Part shown: positions 13,735 to 21,447 of the stretch, one piece after another
Position numbering within the stretch: position 1 is the first letter of the stretch
Layout of the letters: each line of letters begins with the position of its first letter
Assembly (NCBI GenBank): GCA_040882845.1
Contig: JBBEAM010000018.1
Span: forward strand, 1 to 23,604
Direction: 5' to 3'
DNA from: JBBEAM01 sp040882845
Lineage (GTDB): Bacteria > Pseudomonadota > Alphaproteobacteria > Kiloniellales > DSM-21159
Length of the DNA: 23,604 nt
Made by a program: the position numbers and the translations under genes
The notes under the pieces: generated by a model
What the model was told of the DNA's origin: nothing
Seen by the model: only the letters and a program-made list of their open reading frames with translations
Databases searched by the model: none

Positions 13735-16020
13735 CTAGACCTCCGCCGCGACGCTGGCGTCCTGTGCCTCGACGACGGCGACTGCGGACATGTTGACGAT
13801 GCCCCGCGCCGTGACCGAAGGGGTGAGGATATGCGCCGGCTGCGCCGCGCCGATCAGGATCGGCCCGACCGGCAGGCCGTCGCCCAGCACCTTGACCATG
13901 TTGAAGGCGATGTTGGCAGCGTCGAGCGTCGGCAGGATCAGCAGGTTGGCAGCGCCGCTGAGGTAGGAATTGGGAAAGACATGCTGGCGGATCTGCTCTG
14001 ACAGCGCGGCGTCGGCGTGCATCTCCCCCTCGACCTCAAGGTCCGGATAGCGCTCATGCAGCAGGCGCATCGCCTGACGCACCTTCTCGGCAGACTTGGC
14101 TTCCGAGCTACCGAAATTCGAGTGGGACAGCAGCGCGATCTTGGGTGCGATGCCGAAGCGCCTGACGGCATGCGCCGCCAGGCAGGTCATCTCGACCAGT
14201 TCCTCGGGCGCCGGATCCTCGGTCACATAGGTGTCGGCCAGGAAGTAGGTGCCGCTCGGCAGGATCATCAGGCTGATCGCCGAGAAGGCCTGCACGCCCC
14301 CTGCCCTGCCGATGATGTCGGAGATGTGGCGCAGATGCCTGTGATACAGCCCCTCGACGCCACAGATCATGGCGTCGGCGTCGCCGCGCTTGAGCATCAT
14401 CGCACCGATCACCGTGGAGTTAGTCCGCACCGTGGTCCGCGCCGCATCCGGGGTAATTCCCTGTCGTTCGACCAGGGAGTGATAGTGCTGCCAGTAGTCG
14501 TTATAGCGCGGATCGTCGAGCGGATTGACCAGCTCGAAATCGACCCCCGGCTGGATGCGGAGTCCGAGCCGCTTGAGCCGCGTCTCCAGGACTTTCGGCC
14601 TGGCGCAGACCAGCGGCTTGGCGATCCCCTCGTCGACCAGCACCTGAACCGCGCGCAGCACGCGCTCGTCCTCGCCTTCGGAAAAGAACAGCCGTTTCGG
14701 GTCCTTGCGCGCTTTTTCGAAGACCGGCTTCATTACCAGGCCGGAGCGGAAGACGAACTCGCCGAGGGACTGCTTGTAGGCATCGAGGTCCTCGATCGGC
14801 AGCTTGGCAACGCCGCTATCCATTGCCGCCTTGGCGACCGCCGGCGCGATCTCGAGGATCAGCCGCGGATCGAAGGGTCTTGGAATCAGGTAATCCTTGC
14901 CAAAGCCGCTCTGGTCGCTGCCATAGGCCTTGGCCACGATCTCAGAAACCTCGGCGTGGGCGAGGTCGGCGATGGCGCGCACCGCGGCCAGCTTCATCTC
15001 CTCGTTGATCGTGGTGGCGCCGACGTCGAGCGCACCGCGGAAGATGAAGGGGAAACAGAGGACGTTGTTGACCTGATTGGGGTAGTCCGAGCGCCCGGTG
15101 CAGACGATGGCGTCTGGGCGTGCCTCCTGCGCATCCTCCGGCATGATCTCCGGCGTCGGATTAGCCAGCGCCATGATGATCGGATCGCGCGCCATCTTCT
15201 TGACCATCTCGGGCTTGAGCACCCCCGGGGCGGAGAGGCCGAGAAAGATGTCGGCATCCTCGATCACGTCGCCCAGCGTCCTGAACTCGGTCTGCTGGGC
15301 GTAGATGGACTTGTAGGGGTCCATCTCGTCCACCCGGCCCTCGTAAACCACGCCGGCGATATCGGTGACCCAGATGTTCTCCCGAGGCACACCGAGCGAG
15401 ACCAGCAGATTGAGGCAGGCCAGCGCGGCGGCTCCGGCGCCCGAGGCCACGACCTTGATCTCCCGCAACTCCTTCTCGACCAGGCGCAGGCCGTTGTAGA
15501 TCGCTGCGTTGACGATGATCGCCGTGCCATGCTGATCGTCGTGGAAAACCGGGATTCCCATCCGCTTGCGGCATTCCTGCTCGACGATGAAGCACTCCGG
15601 AGCCTTGATGTCCTCCAGGTTGATGCCGCCGAAGGTCGGCTCCAGGGCGGCGACGATATCGACCAGCTTTTCAGGATCGTTCTCGTTGAGTTCGATATCG
15701 AAGACGTCGATCCCAGCGAACTTCTTGAACAACACCGCCTTGCCTTCCATCACCGGCTTGGCGGCGAGCGGGCCGATCGCTCCCAGTCCGAGCACGGCGG
15801 TGCCGTTGGTGACAACGCCCACCAGGTTCTGCCGAACGGTGACGCTGGCGGCTTCCTTGGGATCGGCGACGATGGCTTCGCAGGCCGCGGCGACGCCCGG
15901 AGAGTAGGCGAGCGCCAGGTCGCGCTGGTTCCCCAGGGGCTTGGTCGCGCTGATCTCCAGTTTTCCCGGCCGCGGATTGCGATGGTAGAAGAGCGCGGCT
16001 TCCTTCAAGTCTTCGGCCAT
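13735..16020 (-). CDS. maeB: NADP-dependent malic enzyme with phosphotransacetylase-like domain
   Basis: A 761-residue MaeB converting malate to pyruvate with CO2 and NAD(P)H, using Mg2+ or Mn2+. The malic domain spans about 1-165, with FHDDQHGTA (159-167) supplying metal and substrate contacts. The nucleotide domain spans about 165-425, with SGAGAAALA (193-201) and ANPTPE (286-291). The remainder (about 430-761) is a PTA-like domain that in known MaeB proteins binds acetyl-CoA as an allosteric inhibitor rather than making acetyl phosphate. The frame continues upstream, but the ATG at 16020 has AGGAAG behind it and the canonical N-terminus. Long MaeB forms are common in alphaproteobacteria. 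Confidence 0.95.
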   Translation of the reverse strand: MAEDLKEAALFYHRNPRPGKLEISATKPLGNQRDLALAYSPGVAAACEAIVADPKEAASVTVRQNLVGVVTNGTAVLGLGAIGPLAAKPVMEGKAVLFKKFAGIDVFDIELNENDPEKLVDIVAALEPTFGGINLEDIKAPECFIVEQECRKRMGIPVFHDDQHGTAIIVNAAIYNGLRLVEKELREIKVVASGAGAAALACLNLLVSLGVPRENIWVTDIAGVVYEGRVDEMDPYKSIYAQQTEFRTLGDVIEDADIFLGLSAPGVLKPEMVKKMARDPIIMALANPTPEIMPEDAQEARPDAIVCTGRSDYPNQVNNVLCFPFIFRGALDVGATTINEEMKLAAVRAIADLAHAEVSEIVAKAYGSDQSGFGKDYLIPRPFDPRLILEIAPAVAKAAMDSGVAKLPIEDLDAYKQSLGEFVFRSGLVMKPVFEKARKDPKRLFFSEGEDERVLRAVQVLVDEGIAKPLVCARPKVLETRLKRLGLRIQPGVDFELVNPLDDPRYNDYWQHYHSLVERQGITPDAARTTVRTNSTVIGAMMLKRGDADAMICGVEGLYHRHLRHISDIIGRAGGVQAFSAISLMILPSGTYFLADTYVTEDPAPEELVEMTCLAAHAVRRFGIAPKIALLSHSNFGSSEAKSAEKVRQAMRLLHERYPDLEVEGEMHADAALSEQIRQHVFPNSYLSGAANLLILPTLDAANIAFNMVKVLGDGLPVGPILIGAAQPAHILTPSVTARGIVNMSAVAVVEAQDASVAAEV

Positions 16021-16060
16021 GAACTTCCTTTCACTCCGTCTTGCCGCCGGTCTCCCAGCG

Positions 16061-16089
16061 AAGATGACGGGAGGAACCCTGGAGCGCAA
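16061..16089 (-). promoter_or_regulatory. Putative maeB promoter
   Basis: On the minus strand TTGCGC (16084-16089), a 17-bp spacer and CATCTT (16061-16066) give 4 of 6 and 3 of 6 consensus matches. The predicted start near 16054 leaves a leader of roughly 34 nt before the maeB ATG, with an AGGAAG ribosome-binding site. It would drive maeB-mgtE-phyH-gst. Confidence 0.4.
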
Positions 16090-16123
16090 GGCCGAAGCCC
16101 TGGCCGGAAGCGCTTGCCCGCGC

Positions 16124-16129
16124 TATCTT
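16124..16129 (+). promoter_or_regulatory. -10 element of a probable leaderless lipB promoter
   Basis: TATCTT ends 7 bases before the lipB ATG at 16137, so transcription would begin at or within a base of the start codon. A weak -35, CTGGCC, lies 18 bp upstream (16100-16105). There is no Shine-Dalgarno at a workable distance from the ATG, as expected for a leaderless mRNA. Confidence 0.5.
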
Positions 16130-16136
16130 GCCCGAC

Positions 16137-16805
16137 ATGAGCCTCGCCGCAGAGAAAGCCGCCGAATCGCCGCTGGAATGGCGGGTCGAAACGGCCCCCG
16201 TCGCCTATCCCGATGCCGTCGCAGCGATGGAACGGCGGGTCGCGGAGATTCATGCCGGGGTGGCCCCGGAACTGGTCTGGCTGCTGGAGCACCCGCCGCT
16301 CTACACCGCCGGCACCAGCGCCCGGCCCGAAGACCTGATCGAGGCGCGCTTCCCGGTGTTTAACAGCGGCCGGGGCGGACAATACACCTATCACGGGCCG
16401 GGACAGCGGGTTGCCTATGCGCTGCTGGATTTGAAGCGCCGCTCCCCGAACGGGCCTGACCTTAGAACCTACGTCCACGACCTTGAGGAGTGGATCATCC
16501 GCGCGTTGCTGCGCTTCAACGTCAAGGGCGAGCGCCGCGACGGCCGGGTCGGAATCTGGGTGCGCCGCGACGGCGGGCGGGAAGACAAGATTGCCGCCAT
16601 CGGTGTGCGCATCCGGCGCTGGGTCAGCTATCACGGCGTCGCGCTCAATATCGAGCCGGAGCTTTCCCACTACGATGGCATCGTGCCCTGCGGCATCTCC
16701 GGCCACGGCGTGACCTCGCTCGCCGACCTCGGCCTGCCGGTCACCCTGGCCGACGCCGACGTCGCCCTGCGGGCTGCCTTCGAGGAGGTCTTCGGCGGTA
16801 ACTAA
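16137..16805 (+). CDS. lipB: Lipoyl(octanoyl) transferase
   Basis: A 222-residue cytosolic enzyme that moves octanoate from acyl carrier protein to the lipoyl domains of 2-oxoacid dehydrogenases and GcvH. Family hallmarks are GRGGQYTYHGPGQ (79-90 region, His86), Lys151 in KIAAIGVR, and the nucleophile Cys185 in GIVPCGISGHGVTSL. A TTG three codons upstream gives a longer ORF, but the ATG at 16137 sits just where transcription should begin, so I prefer it. It is a lone plus-strand gene divergent from maeB. Its stop overlaps the acylphosphatase stop by four bases on the other strand. Lipoylation also serves the branched-chain 2-oxoacid dehydrogenase that would feed the liu pathway, though that enzyme is not in the window. 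Confidence 0.95.
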   Translation: MSLAAEKAAESPLEWRVETAPVAYPDAVAAMERRVAEIHAGVAPELVWLLEHPPLYTAGTSARPEDLIEARFPVFNSGRGGQYTYHGPGQRVAYALLDLKRRSPNGPDLRTYVHDLEEWIIRALLRFNVKGERRDGRVGIWVRRDGGREDKIAAIGVRIRRWVSYHGVALNIEPELSHYDGIVPCGISGHGVTSLADLGLPVTLADADVALRAAFEEVFGGN

Positions 16806-17089
16806 GACGTTGCGATACTGCTGAAGCCGGGCCCCGGGTCTTCGTCGTGGGGCGCGACCGCGACATTCTCCACCTTAGCCATCTGCGGCCCTTGCCAGCA
16901 GGCTTTAATCATCTTCTCCAGGCTTTCAGGCGCGCCAGCGAAAACCGCCTCGACACTGCCGTCGCGGCGGTTGCGCACCCAGCCGTCGAGCCCGAGCCCG
17001 GCGGCCACCTCCTCGGTCCAGGCGCGGAACCAGACGCCCTGCACGCGTCCGGTGATCTCCACGTGCAGGCAGCGGCGTTCATCATCCAT
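16802..17089 (-). CDS. acyP: Acylphosphatase
   Basis: A 95-residue protein of typical acylphosphatase size, hydrolysing the carboxyl-phosphate bond of acyl phosphates. The signature GRVQGVWFRAWTEEVA carries catalytic Arg22, and GWVRNRRDGSVEAVF carries Asn40, which positions the water. The usual Gly before the Phe-Arg is Trp20 here, a conservative variation. The ATG overlaps the upstream HEPN-like gene by 8 bp. The stop codon overlaps that of convergent lipB, so the two genes meet with no space for a conventional terminator. Confidence 0.93.
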   Translation of the reverse strand: MDDERRCLHVEITGRVQGVWFRAWTEEVAAGLGLDGWVRNRRDGSVEAVFAGAPESLEKMIKACWQGPQMAKVENVAVAPHDEDPGPGFSSIATS

Positions 17090-17507
17090 GGGCCAGCTTC
17101 ACTTCCTCGGGATAGAGCGCTTGGAAAACGATGGTCACCGCCCGCTTTGCATGGCCTTCCCAGACCCGGCGGCGGGTCCACTGATCCTCGATGGTCAAAG
17201 CCGGTTCGGGCCCGCTTTCGTGGACCAGGCAGTTGCGCTTCTGGCGCAGCCAGCGCAGATCCTCTCCAGCCACGTCGAGCTGGCCGCCGGCCCTGTCGGC
17301 CTGCATCTCGACCACCGCCCCGGCCAGGATCACCGCCGCCACCCAGGCACCGGCGCAGAACACCGCCTGCAGCTCGATGGTCAGCGCGCAGGCCTGCTCG
17401 GAGAGGCGCCGCGCTGTCCCCGCACGCGAAGCCTCGGCCTCCAGGGATTCGAACCAGAGGCGCCGCGCTTCCCAGGCCTCCAGATCTGGCGGATCGAGCT
17501 GTTCCAT
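17082..17507 (-). CDS. Small HEPN/DUF4145-like protein of unknown function
   Basis: A 141-residue protein I cannot assign to a named family. It is mainly alpha-helical: a charged N-terminal helix (10-35), a hydrophobic helix (43-67), then WLRQKRNCLVH and a last helix (112-133). R91-N92-x3-H96 fits the Rx4-6H motif of HEPN domains with the typical polar residue after Arg, and the preceding LRWLRQK resembles DUF4145-type proteins. HEPN proteins include RNases and nucleotide-binding or assembly modules, so no activity can be claimed. A longer frame starts at 17573, but the ATG at 17507 lies 7 bp past a -10 box and fits a leaderless message. It overlaps acyP, suggesting co-expression. Confidence 0.65.
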   Translation of the reverse strand: MEQLDPPDLEAWEARRLWFESLEAEASRAGTARRLSEQACALTIELQAVFCAGAWVAAVILAGAVVEMQADRAGGQLDVAGEDLRWLRQKRNCLVHESGPEPALTIEDQWTRRRVWEGHAKRAVTIVFQALYPEEVKLAHG

Positions 17508-17514
17508 GTCTCTA

Positions 17515-17544
17515 GAGATAATGCCTGAGGTGAGCCGGCGGCAA
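17515..17544 (-). promoter_or_regulatory. Probable leaderless promoter of the HEPN-like/acyP pair
   Basis: On the minus strand TTGCCG (17539-17544), an 18-bp spacer and TATCTC (17515-17520) place the transcription start at the ATG at 17507, seven bases downstream of the -10. No Shine-Dalgarno is seen. The same layout occurs at lipB. Confidence 0.5.
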
Positions 17545-17605
17545 GTCTTGCAAAGCGGTCCAGGCCATGCCACGCAGATGGCTTCGCAAACTGCGGACCA
17601 CAGCG

Positions 17606-18598
17606 ATGGACCTGAAAAGCCGTCCAGCCTACCAGCGCGGCGACCGCGCGCCGAACTTCGTGCTCCCTGGCCCTGGAGGCCAGATGGGCGCCTTTTACGA
17701 TGCTGTCGTGGCGCGGGCCGGCCTGCTTTTCGTTGCCGGAGTGCCGGGCAACGCCGAGGCCTGTCTGCCGCGCCTCGCGCAGCTCGCCGATCGGGGCTTT
17801 ACAGTGACCGCCCTTTTTCACTGCCCGGCCGAGGCACTGCCGCCCCAACCCGAGGCAGCTGCGCTGCGGCATTTCGCCGATCCTTTGGGGAAGATCTCAA
17901 CGGCCTACGGCGGGCCCGGCGTCTGCGTCATCACCGACCGCAACCTGCGGGTCCTGGAAGGCTTCAACGCCGGCAAGGAAGGAGAAGGGCTCGAAGATCT
18001 GGAAGTCCCTAGTCTGCCCCCCTTCACCCCCGCCCCGGCGCTGATCGTTCCCCACGTGCTCGAGCCCGCGCTCTGCGCCGAGTTGATTGCAGACTGGGAG
18101 CAGGATCATCAGGAAGGCTACGTGCGCACCGCCGAGGCCGATCCCGAAAAGGGTCGCGCCATCCAGCCGGATGTGAAGCGGCGGCAGGATCACTTCCTCT
18201 CTTCGGCCAAAAACCGGAAGATCGAGCAGATCGTGATGCGGCGCATCGCGCCGGAAGTTTTCAAGGCCTTTCACTTCAAGACCGGCAGCATGCAGGCCTT
18301 CAGGGTCGGCGCCTACCTCGCCGGACGCGGCGACTTCTTCCGCCCGCACCGGGACAATTCCTCGCCGCAGACGGAACACCGCAAGTTCGCAGTGACCCTG
18401 AATCTCAATCAGGATTTCGAAGGCGGCGGACTGACCTTCCCGGAGTACGGCGACATGATCTATCACACCGGCACGGGGGGCGCGGTGGTCTTCTCCTGCT
18501 CACTGCTGCACGAGGCGCTGCCGGTGACCAAGGGCAGTCGCTACGTCCTGCTGACCTTTCTCTACGAGCTGGGCGGCGGACCGAAGCGGCTTCTCTAG
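17606..18598 (+). CDS. Redoxin-like domain fused to a prolyl-4-hydroxylase-type 2OG-Fe(II) oxygenase
   Basis: A 330-residue two-domain protein. Residues about 10-135 resemble the AhpC/TlpA thioredoxin fold (GDRAPNFVLPGPGG, then LFVAGVPGNAEACLPRL), but there is no CxxC and only Cys53 near the usual site, so redox catalysis is doubtful. Residues about 145-325 form a P4H-type beta-helix with iron ligands His248 and Asp250 (RPHRD) and His302 (LLHEAL), and Arg312 for 2-oxoglutarate. The hydroxylated target is unknown; family members modify proteins or small molecules. I chose the ATG at 17606 because translation upstream is Arg-rich and lacks domain similarity; 17567 is possible. It is divergent from the HEPN-like gene, and its stop shares the palindrome CTAG with the ATP12 gene. 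Confidence 0.85.
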   Translation: MDLKSRPAYQRGDRAPNFVLPGPGGQMGAFYDAVVARAGLLFVAGVPGNAEACLPRLAQLADRGFTVTALFHCPAEALPPQPEAAALRHFADPLGKISTAYGGPGVCVITDRNLRVLEGFNAGKEGEGLEDLEVPSLPPFTPAPALIVPHVLEPALCAELIADWEQDHQEGYVRTAEADPEKGRAIQPDVKRRQDHFLSSAKNRKIEQIVMRRIAPEVFKAFHFKTGSMQAFRVGAYLAGRGDFFRPHRDNSSPQTEHRKFAVTLNLNQDFEGGGLTFPEYGDMIYHTGTGGAVVFSCSLLHEALPVTKGSRYVLLTFLYELGGGPKRLL

Positions 18599-19302
18599 CT
18601 GGCAGCCCGCAAGGCGAACAGCCGGGCCGCGGCGTCCAGATCCTGACGCACGCCGTCGCGCCGCTTCTCCGCTTCGGCATCCTCTCCCCAGGACTCGAGC
18701 TGGTAACTGGAGTCCAGCTCGGCGGCCTCGAAGGCTTCCTCCGGGGTCAGCGCGATCTGGCTGAGCGCGAGACCGATTACCAGGGAGCCGCTGCTGCGCA
18801 CCGCGAGGGAAAGCGCGGCGAGCTGCAGGTCGTCATGGGACTCGATGGCGCGGCGCAGAGCCGCCAGGGAGGTCTCTGGCTGCGGCTGAGTCCGGATCCC
18901 GGCGACCGTCTGCAAAGGCGCGTCGAGATGCCGTGCCGCCCAGTCGAGCAGCGGCTGCCAGGCCGCCGTCTGACGCTCCACCAGATCCGCTGGATGCTCC
19001 GCCCGGTAGCACAGCAATTCGGTCTCGCCAAAGGCCGCCAGTTCGCCGATCTCCTGCGCCCGGCGTTCGGGAATCAGGTCGAGCGCGCTGCAGGCCAAGG
19101 CCATCAGCGGCATCTCCTGCGGCCGGATTTCCTCTCCTTGACGCTGCCATTCCTCGGCGATGGCATCGGCCAGGGCCCGGCAGGGCAGGATCAGCGCCCG
19201 GCGCGCCGGCGTCTTCACCGGCTTGCCGTCGAGCAGCACGGCGAATACGCCTTGCGCCTCCGCCGCCTCGCAGGCGGTGGCGATTTTATAGAAACGCCGC
19301 AT
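18595..19302 (-). CDS. ATP12 family F1-ATPase assembly chaperone
   Basis: A 235-residue protein of the ATP12 family, which in mitochondria and alphaproteobacteria binds the F1 alpha subunit during ATP synthase assembly. Visible hallmarks are the N-terminal RRFYKIA with LLDGKPVKTPA, the EEWQRQGEEIRPQEMPLMAL segment, and the AFGETELLCYRAEHPADLVERQ stretch followed by WQPLLDW. The C-terminal half is helical. Length is normal. It is the last gene of the crcB operon, 18 bp after the AsmA-family gene, and converges on the oxygenase gene with a shared CTAG stop. Confidence 0.92.
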   Translation of the reverse strand: MRRFYKIATACEAAEAQGVFAVLLDGKPVKTPARRALILPCRALADAIAEEWQRQGEEIRPQEMPLMALACSALDLIPERRAQEIGELAAFGETELLCYRAEHPADLVERQTAAWQPLLDWAARHLDAPLQTVAGIRTQPQPETSLAALRRAIESHDDLQLAALSLAVRSSGSLVIGLALSQIALTPEEAFEAAELDSSYQLESWGEDAEAEKRRDGVRQDLDAAARLFALRAAS

Positions 19303-19320
19303 AGCTGCCTGCGCTGGGAA

Positions 19321-21447
19321 TCAATCGCCGAAGAGGTTCTTGATCTTGTCCTCGGCGCCCTTCACGGCATCCTCTACGGCCTTGCCGGCCTCCCCGGCGC
19401 CGGGTACGAGCTCCTCGGCCTCCGGCACGGCGGGTTCGCTCGCTGCCGGTTCCTCGACCGCGGGCGATTCGCCGCTGGCGACGGCGACGCAGGGGTTGTC
19501 GGTCGCTGCGCTCTGGGTTTGCCCAGTGGAGCTTTCGCCGCTCTGGCCGTTCGACTGACCGCCGCCGAGCAGGCCGCTGCCGAGGTTGGAGATTTGGCCA
19601 AGCGTGCCTTCCAGATTACCGCCAGCCCCAAGCACGCCCTTGAGCGCGCCGGTCGGATCGGGCGTCACCTGCGGATTCTTCATCGTCCCGGTCATCCGGA
19701 AGGGGATCGCCAAGCTGACCAGGGCGGTCTCGCGGGTCTTTGTGTCGAAGTAAAGGTCGAGTTCCTCGGTCGAGAGATCGATGTCGCCGGTGCCGGCAAC
19801 CGAGAAGGTATCGCTGTCGATCACCAGGGCCTGGCTTTCGGCCACCCCGTCGCTGATGGCGAAACGGCTGACCAGACAGCGCAAATTGGTCTGCTTGTTG
19901 TCGCCCATCAGCGGGCCCATGATCTCGCTCAAGCCGCTGGAGACGATCGCCAGCAGCTTGTTGGTGATCACGCCCTCCTCGGAGATCACCTCGGTAGTGC
20001 CGTTGAGGGTCGAAGCGATCTCATGCGGGCTGCGGCCGCGGCCGGTGAGGTCCAGCTTGATGTCCATGGTGCCCTCTACGTCCTGGCTGACGTCCATGTT
20101 CTTCAGCAGGCTGCCGTAGTCCATGCCAAGCATGGCGAACTTGGTGGCAAGCGACGGAGTCTCCTGGGATCCGTCCAGGGTCAGATCGAGGTTCATCTGG
20201 CCGCCGGAAAATACGCCGGTCATCGGCGAGACCGACAAGCGGCCGTTCTGCAGATTCAGGGTCAGATCGAGGGCCGAGACTTCCATGCCCTCCTTGACCC
20301 GCAGGGTGTCGATCTTGAGCGAAAGATCGGCGTCGGCGGCGCGCAGGGCGTCGAGCGGGAGCGGCTCGTCGGGAATCACGTACTGGGAGTCCGCGCCATT
20401 CTCGCTGGCGGTCTCCTCTGCGCTGTCCTCGCCATCCGTGCCCGGCAGAGCGCCGAGATCGACCAGGGGCGAGGTCAGGCTGCCGGTCACCATCGGCCGC
20501 TCCCCGCTCATATCCACCGAGACCGCCCCGGAAAGCGCGGTGTCGGCAAGGCTGAGGTTCATGCCCTCGACCTTGTAGGTCGTATCTTCGCTGGTGACCC
20601 GTCCGGAGAATTCATAGGGTCCGGCATCGGGCAGGCCGCCGCCGGCCAGCGCGTTGAAGTCCGAGAGATTGTCGCCGGAGACCGAGATCGTCAGGTCCGG
20701 CGACGGGCTGGCGGTAATATTGGCGACCGAGCCGGACACCGAGAGATCGGCGCCGGCGACCGATCCCGAGAGATCGATGGGATAGCTGCCGCCCGCCATC
20801 AGGGTCGCCGGCGAGCCGACCGTGCCGGCAAGATCGAGCGGAATGTCCTGATAGCTGCCGGCCAGGTCCAGATCGATCTTGTCGCCGCTCTGGGTCATGG
20901 TCAGGGAGTCGACGGCGACCACCATCTGCTCGCCGCTGACGCCGTTGATGTAGGTGATGCGGCTGTTCTCCACGGCCACGCTATCGACTGTCGGCAGCGT
21001 CTGCGAACCGCTGCCGCCACTGGTTCCGCTGTCCGTTGCGGCCCCGTCCTGCCCGGTCTGGAACTGCCAGTTCGGGGTGCCGTTGGCGTCGGTCTCCAGC
21101 AGGATGTCGGCGTTCACCAGCACGATGCGGTTGATCTGAATATCGCCGGAGAGCAGCGGCAGGATCTCCACCTCGGCCTCGAAGCGGTCGAGGCTGGCCA
21201 TGTTCTCGCGGCTGCCTCCCTCGGCGTTGGAGAAGGTGACGTCCTCGACGACGATCGCCGGGGTGAGGGAAATCGACAGGTCGATCGGACCGTTCAGGGA
21301 GAGATCGCGTCCCGTCGCCTTCTTGGCCTCGGCCTCGATCAGCCCGCGGTACTGCTCGAAATCCATGGTCGCAAGGATGGCGACCGCGGCGACTACGGCC
21401 GCGACGATGACCGCCGCAATGCCGGTCAGGATCCATTTCAGCTTCAT
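19321..21447 (-). CDS. AsmA family inner-membrane/periplasmic protein
   Basis: A 708-residue member of the AsmA/TamB-like superfamily, linked to lipid or outer-membrane homeostasis across the periplasm. It has an uncleaved N-terminal membrane anchor (about 5-27), then the AsmA domain DFEQYRGLIEAEAKKATGRD with LSGDIQINRIVLVNADILLE. A long beta-rich periplasmic groove is followed by the conserved C-terminal AsmA region (KFAMLGMDYGSLLKNMDV; GVITNKLLAI). The tail (about 610-700) is low-complexity Gly/Ser, then Pro/Glu/Ala, with a conserved-looking NPC motif, and ends in a short charged helix. Its ATG overlaps the HAD stop (ATGA) behind an AGAGG site. Confidence 0.9.
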   Translation of the reverse strand: MKLKWILTGIAAVIVAAVVAAVAILATMDFEQYRGLIEAEAKKATGRDLSLNGPIDLSISLTPAIVVEDVTFSNAEGGSRENMASLDRFEAEVEILPLLSGDIQINRIVLVNADILLETDANGTPNWQFQTGQDGAATDSGTSGGSGSQTLPTVDSVAVENSRITYINGVSGEQMVVAVDSLTMTQSGDKIDLDLAGSYQDIPLDLAGTVGSPATLMAGGSYPIDLSGSVAGADLSVSGSVANITASPSPDLTISVSGDNLSDFNALAGGGLPDAGPYEFSGRVTSEDTTYKVEGMNLSLADTALSGAVSVDMSGERPMVTGSLTSPLVDLGALPGTDGEDSAEETASENGADSQYVIPDEPLPLDALRAADADLSLKIDTLRVKEGMEVSALDLTLNLQNGRLSVSPMTGVFSGGQMNLDLTLDGSQETPSLATKFAMLGMDYGSLLKNMDVSQDVEGTMDIKLDLTGRGRSPHEIASTLNGTTEVISEEGVITNKLLAIVSSGLSEIMGPLMGDNKQTNLRCLVSRFAISDGVAESQALVIDSDTFSVAGTGDIDLSTEELDLYFDTKTRETALVSLAIPFRMTGTMKNPQVTPDPTGALKGVLGAGGNLEGTLGQISNLGSGLLGGGQSNGQSGESSTGQTQSAATDNPCVAVASGESPAVEEPAASEPAVPEAEELVPGAGEAGKAVEDAVKGAEDKIKNLFGD

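Noticed and set aside
12291..13796. 501-codon plus-strand ORF opposite mgtE
   Set aside because: Antisense shadow with Asp/His/Arg-rich composition, while the minus-strand frame is a textbook MgtE.
16128..16136. TTG start three codons upstream for lipB
   Set aside because: It overlaps the -10 element and has no ribosome-binding site at a good distance; the ATG at 16137 fits a leaderless start.
14017..16140. 707-codon plus-strand ORF opposite maeB
   Set aside because: Antisense shadow of maeB with no recognisable motif or independent ribosome-binding site.
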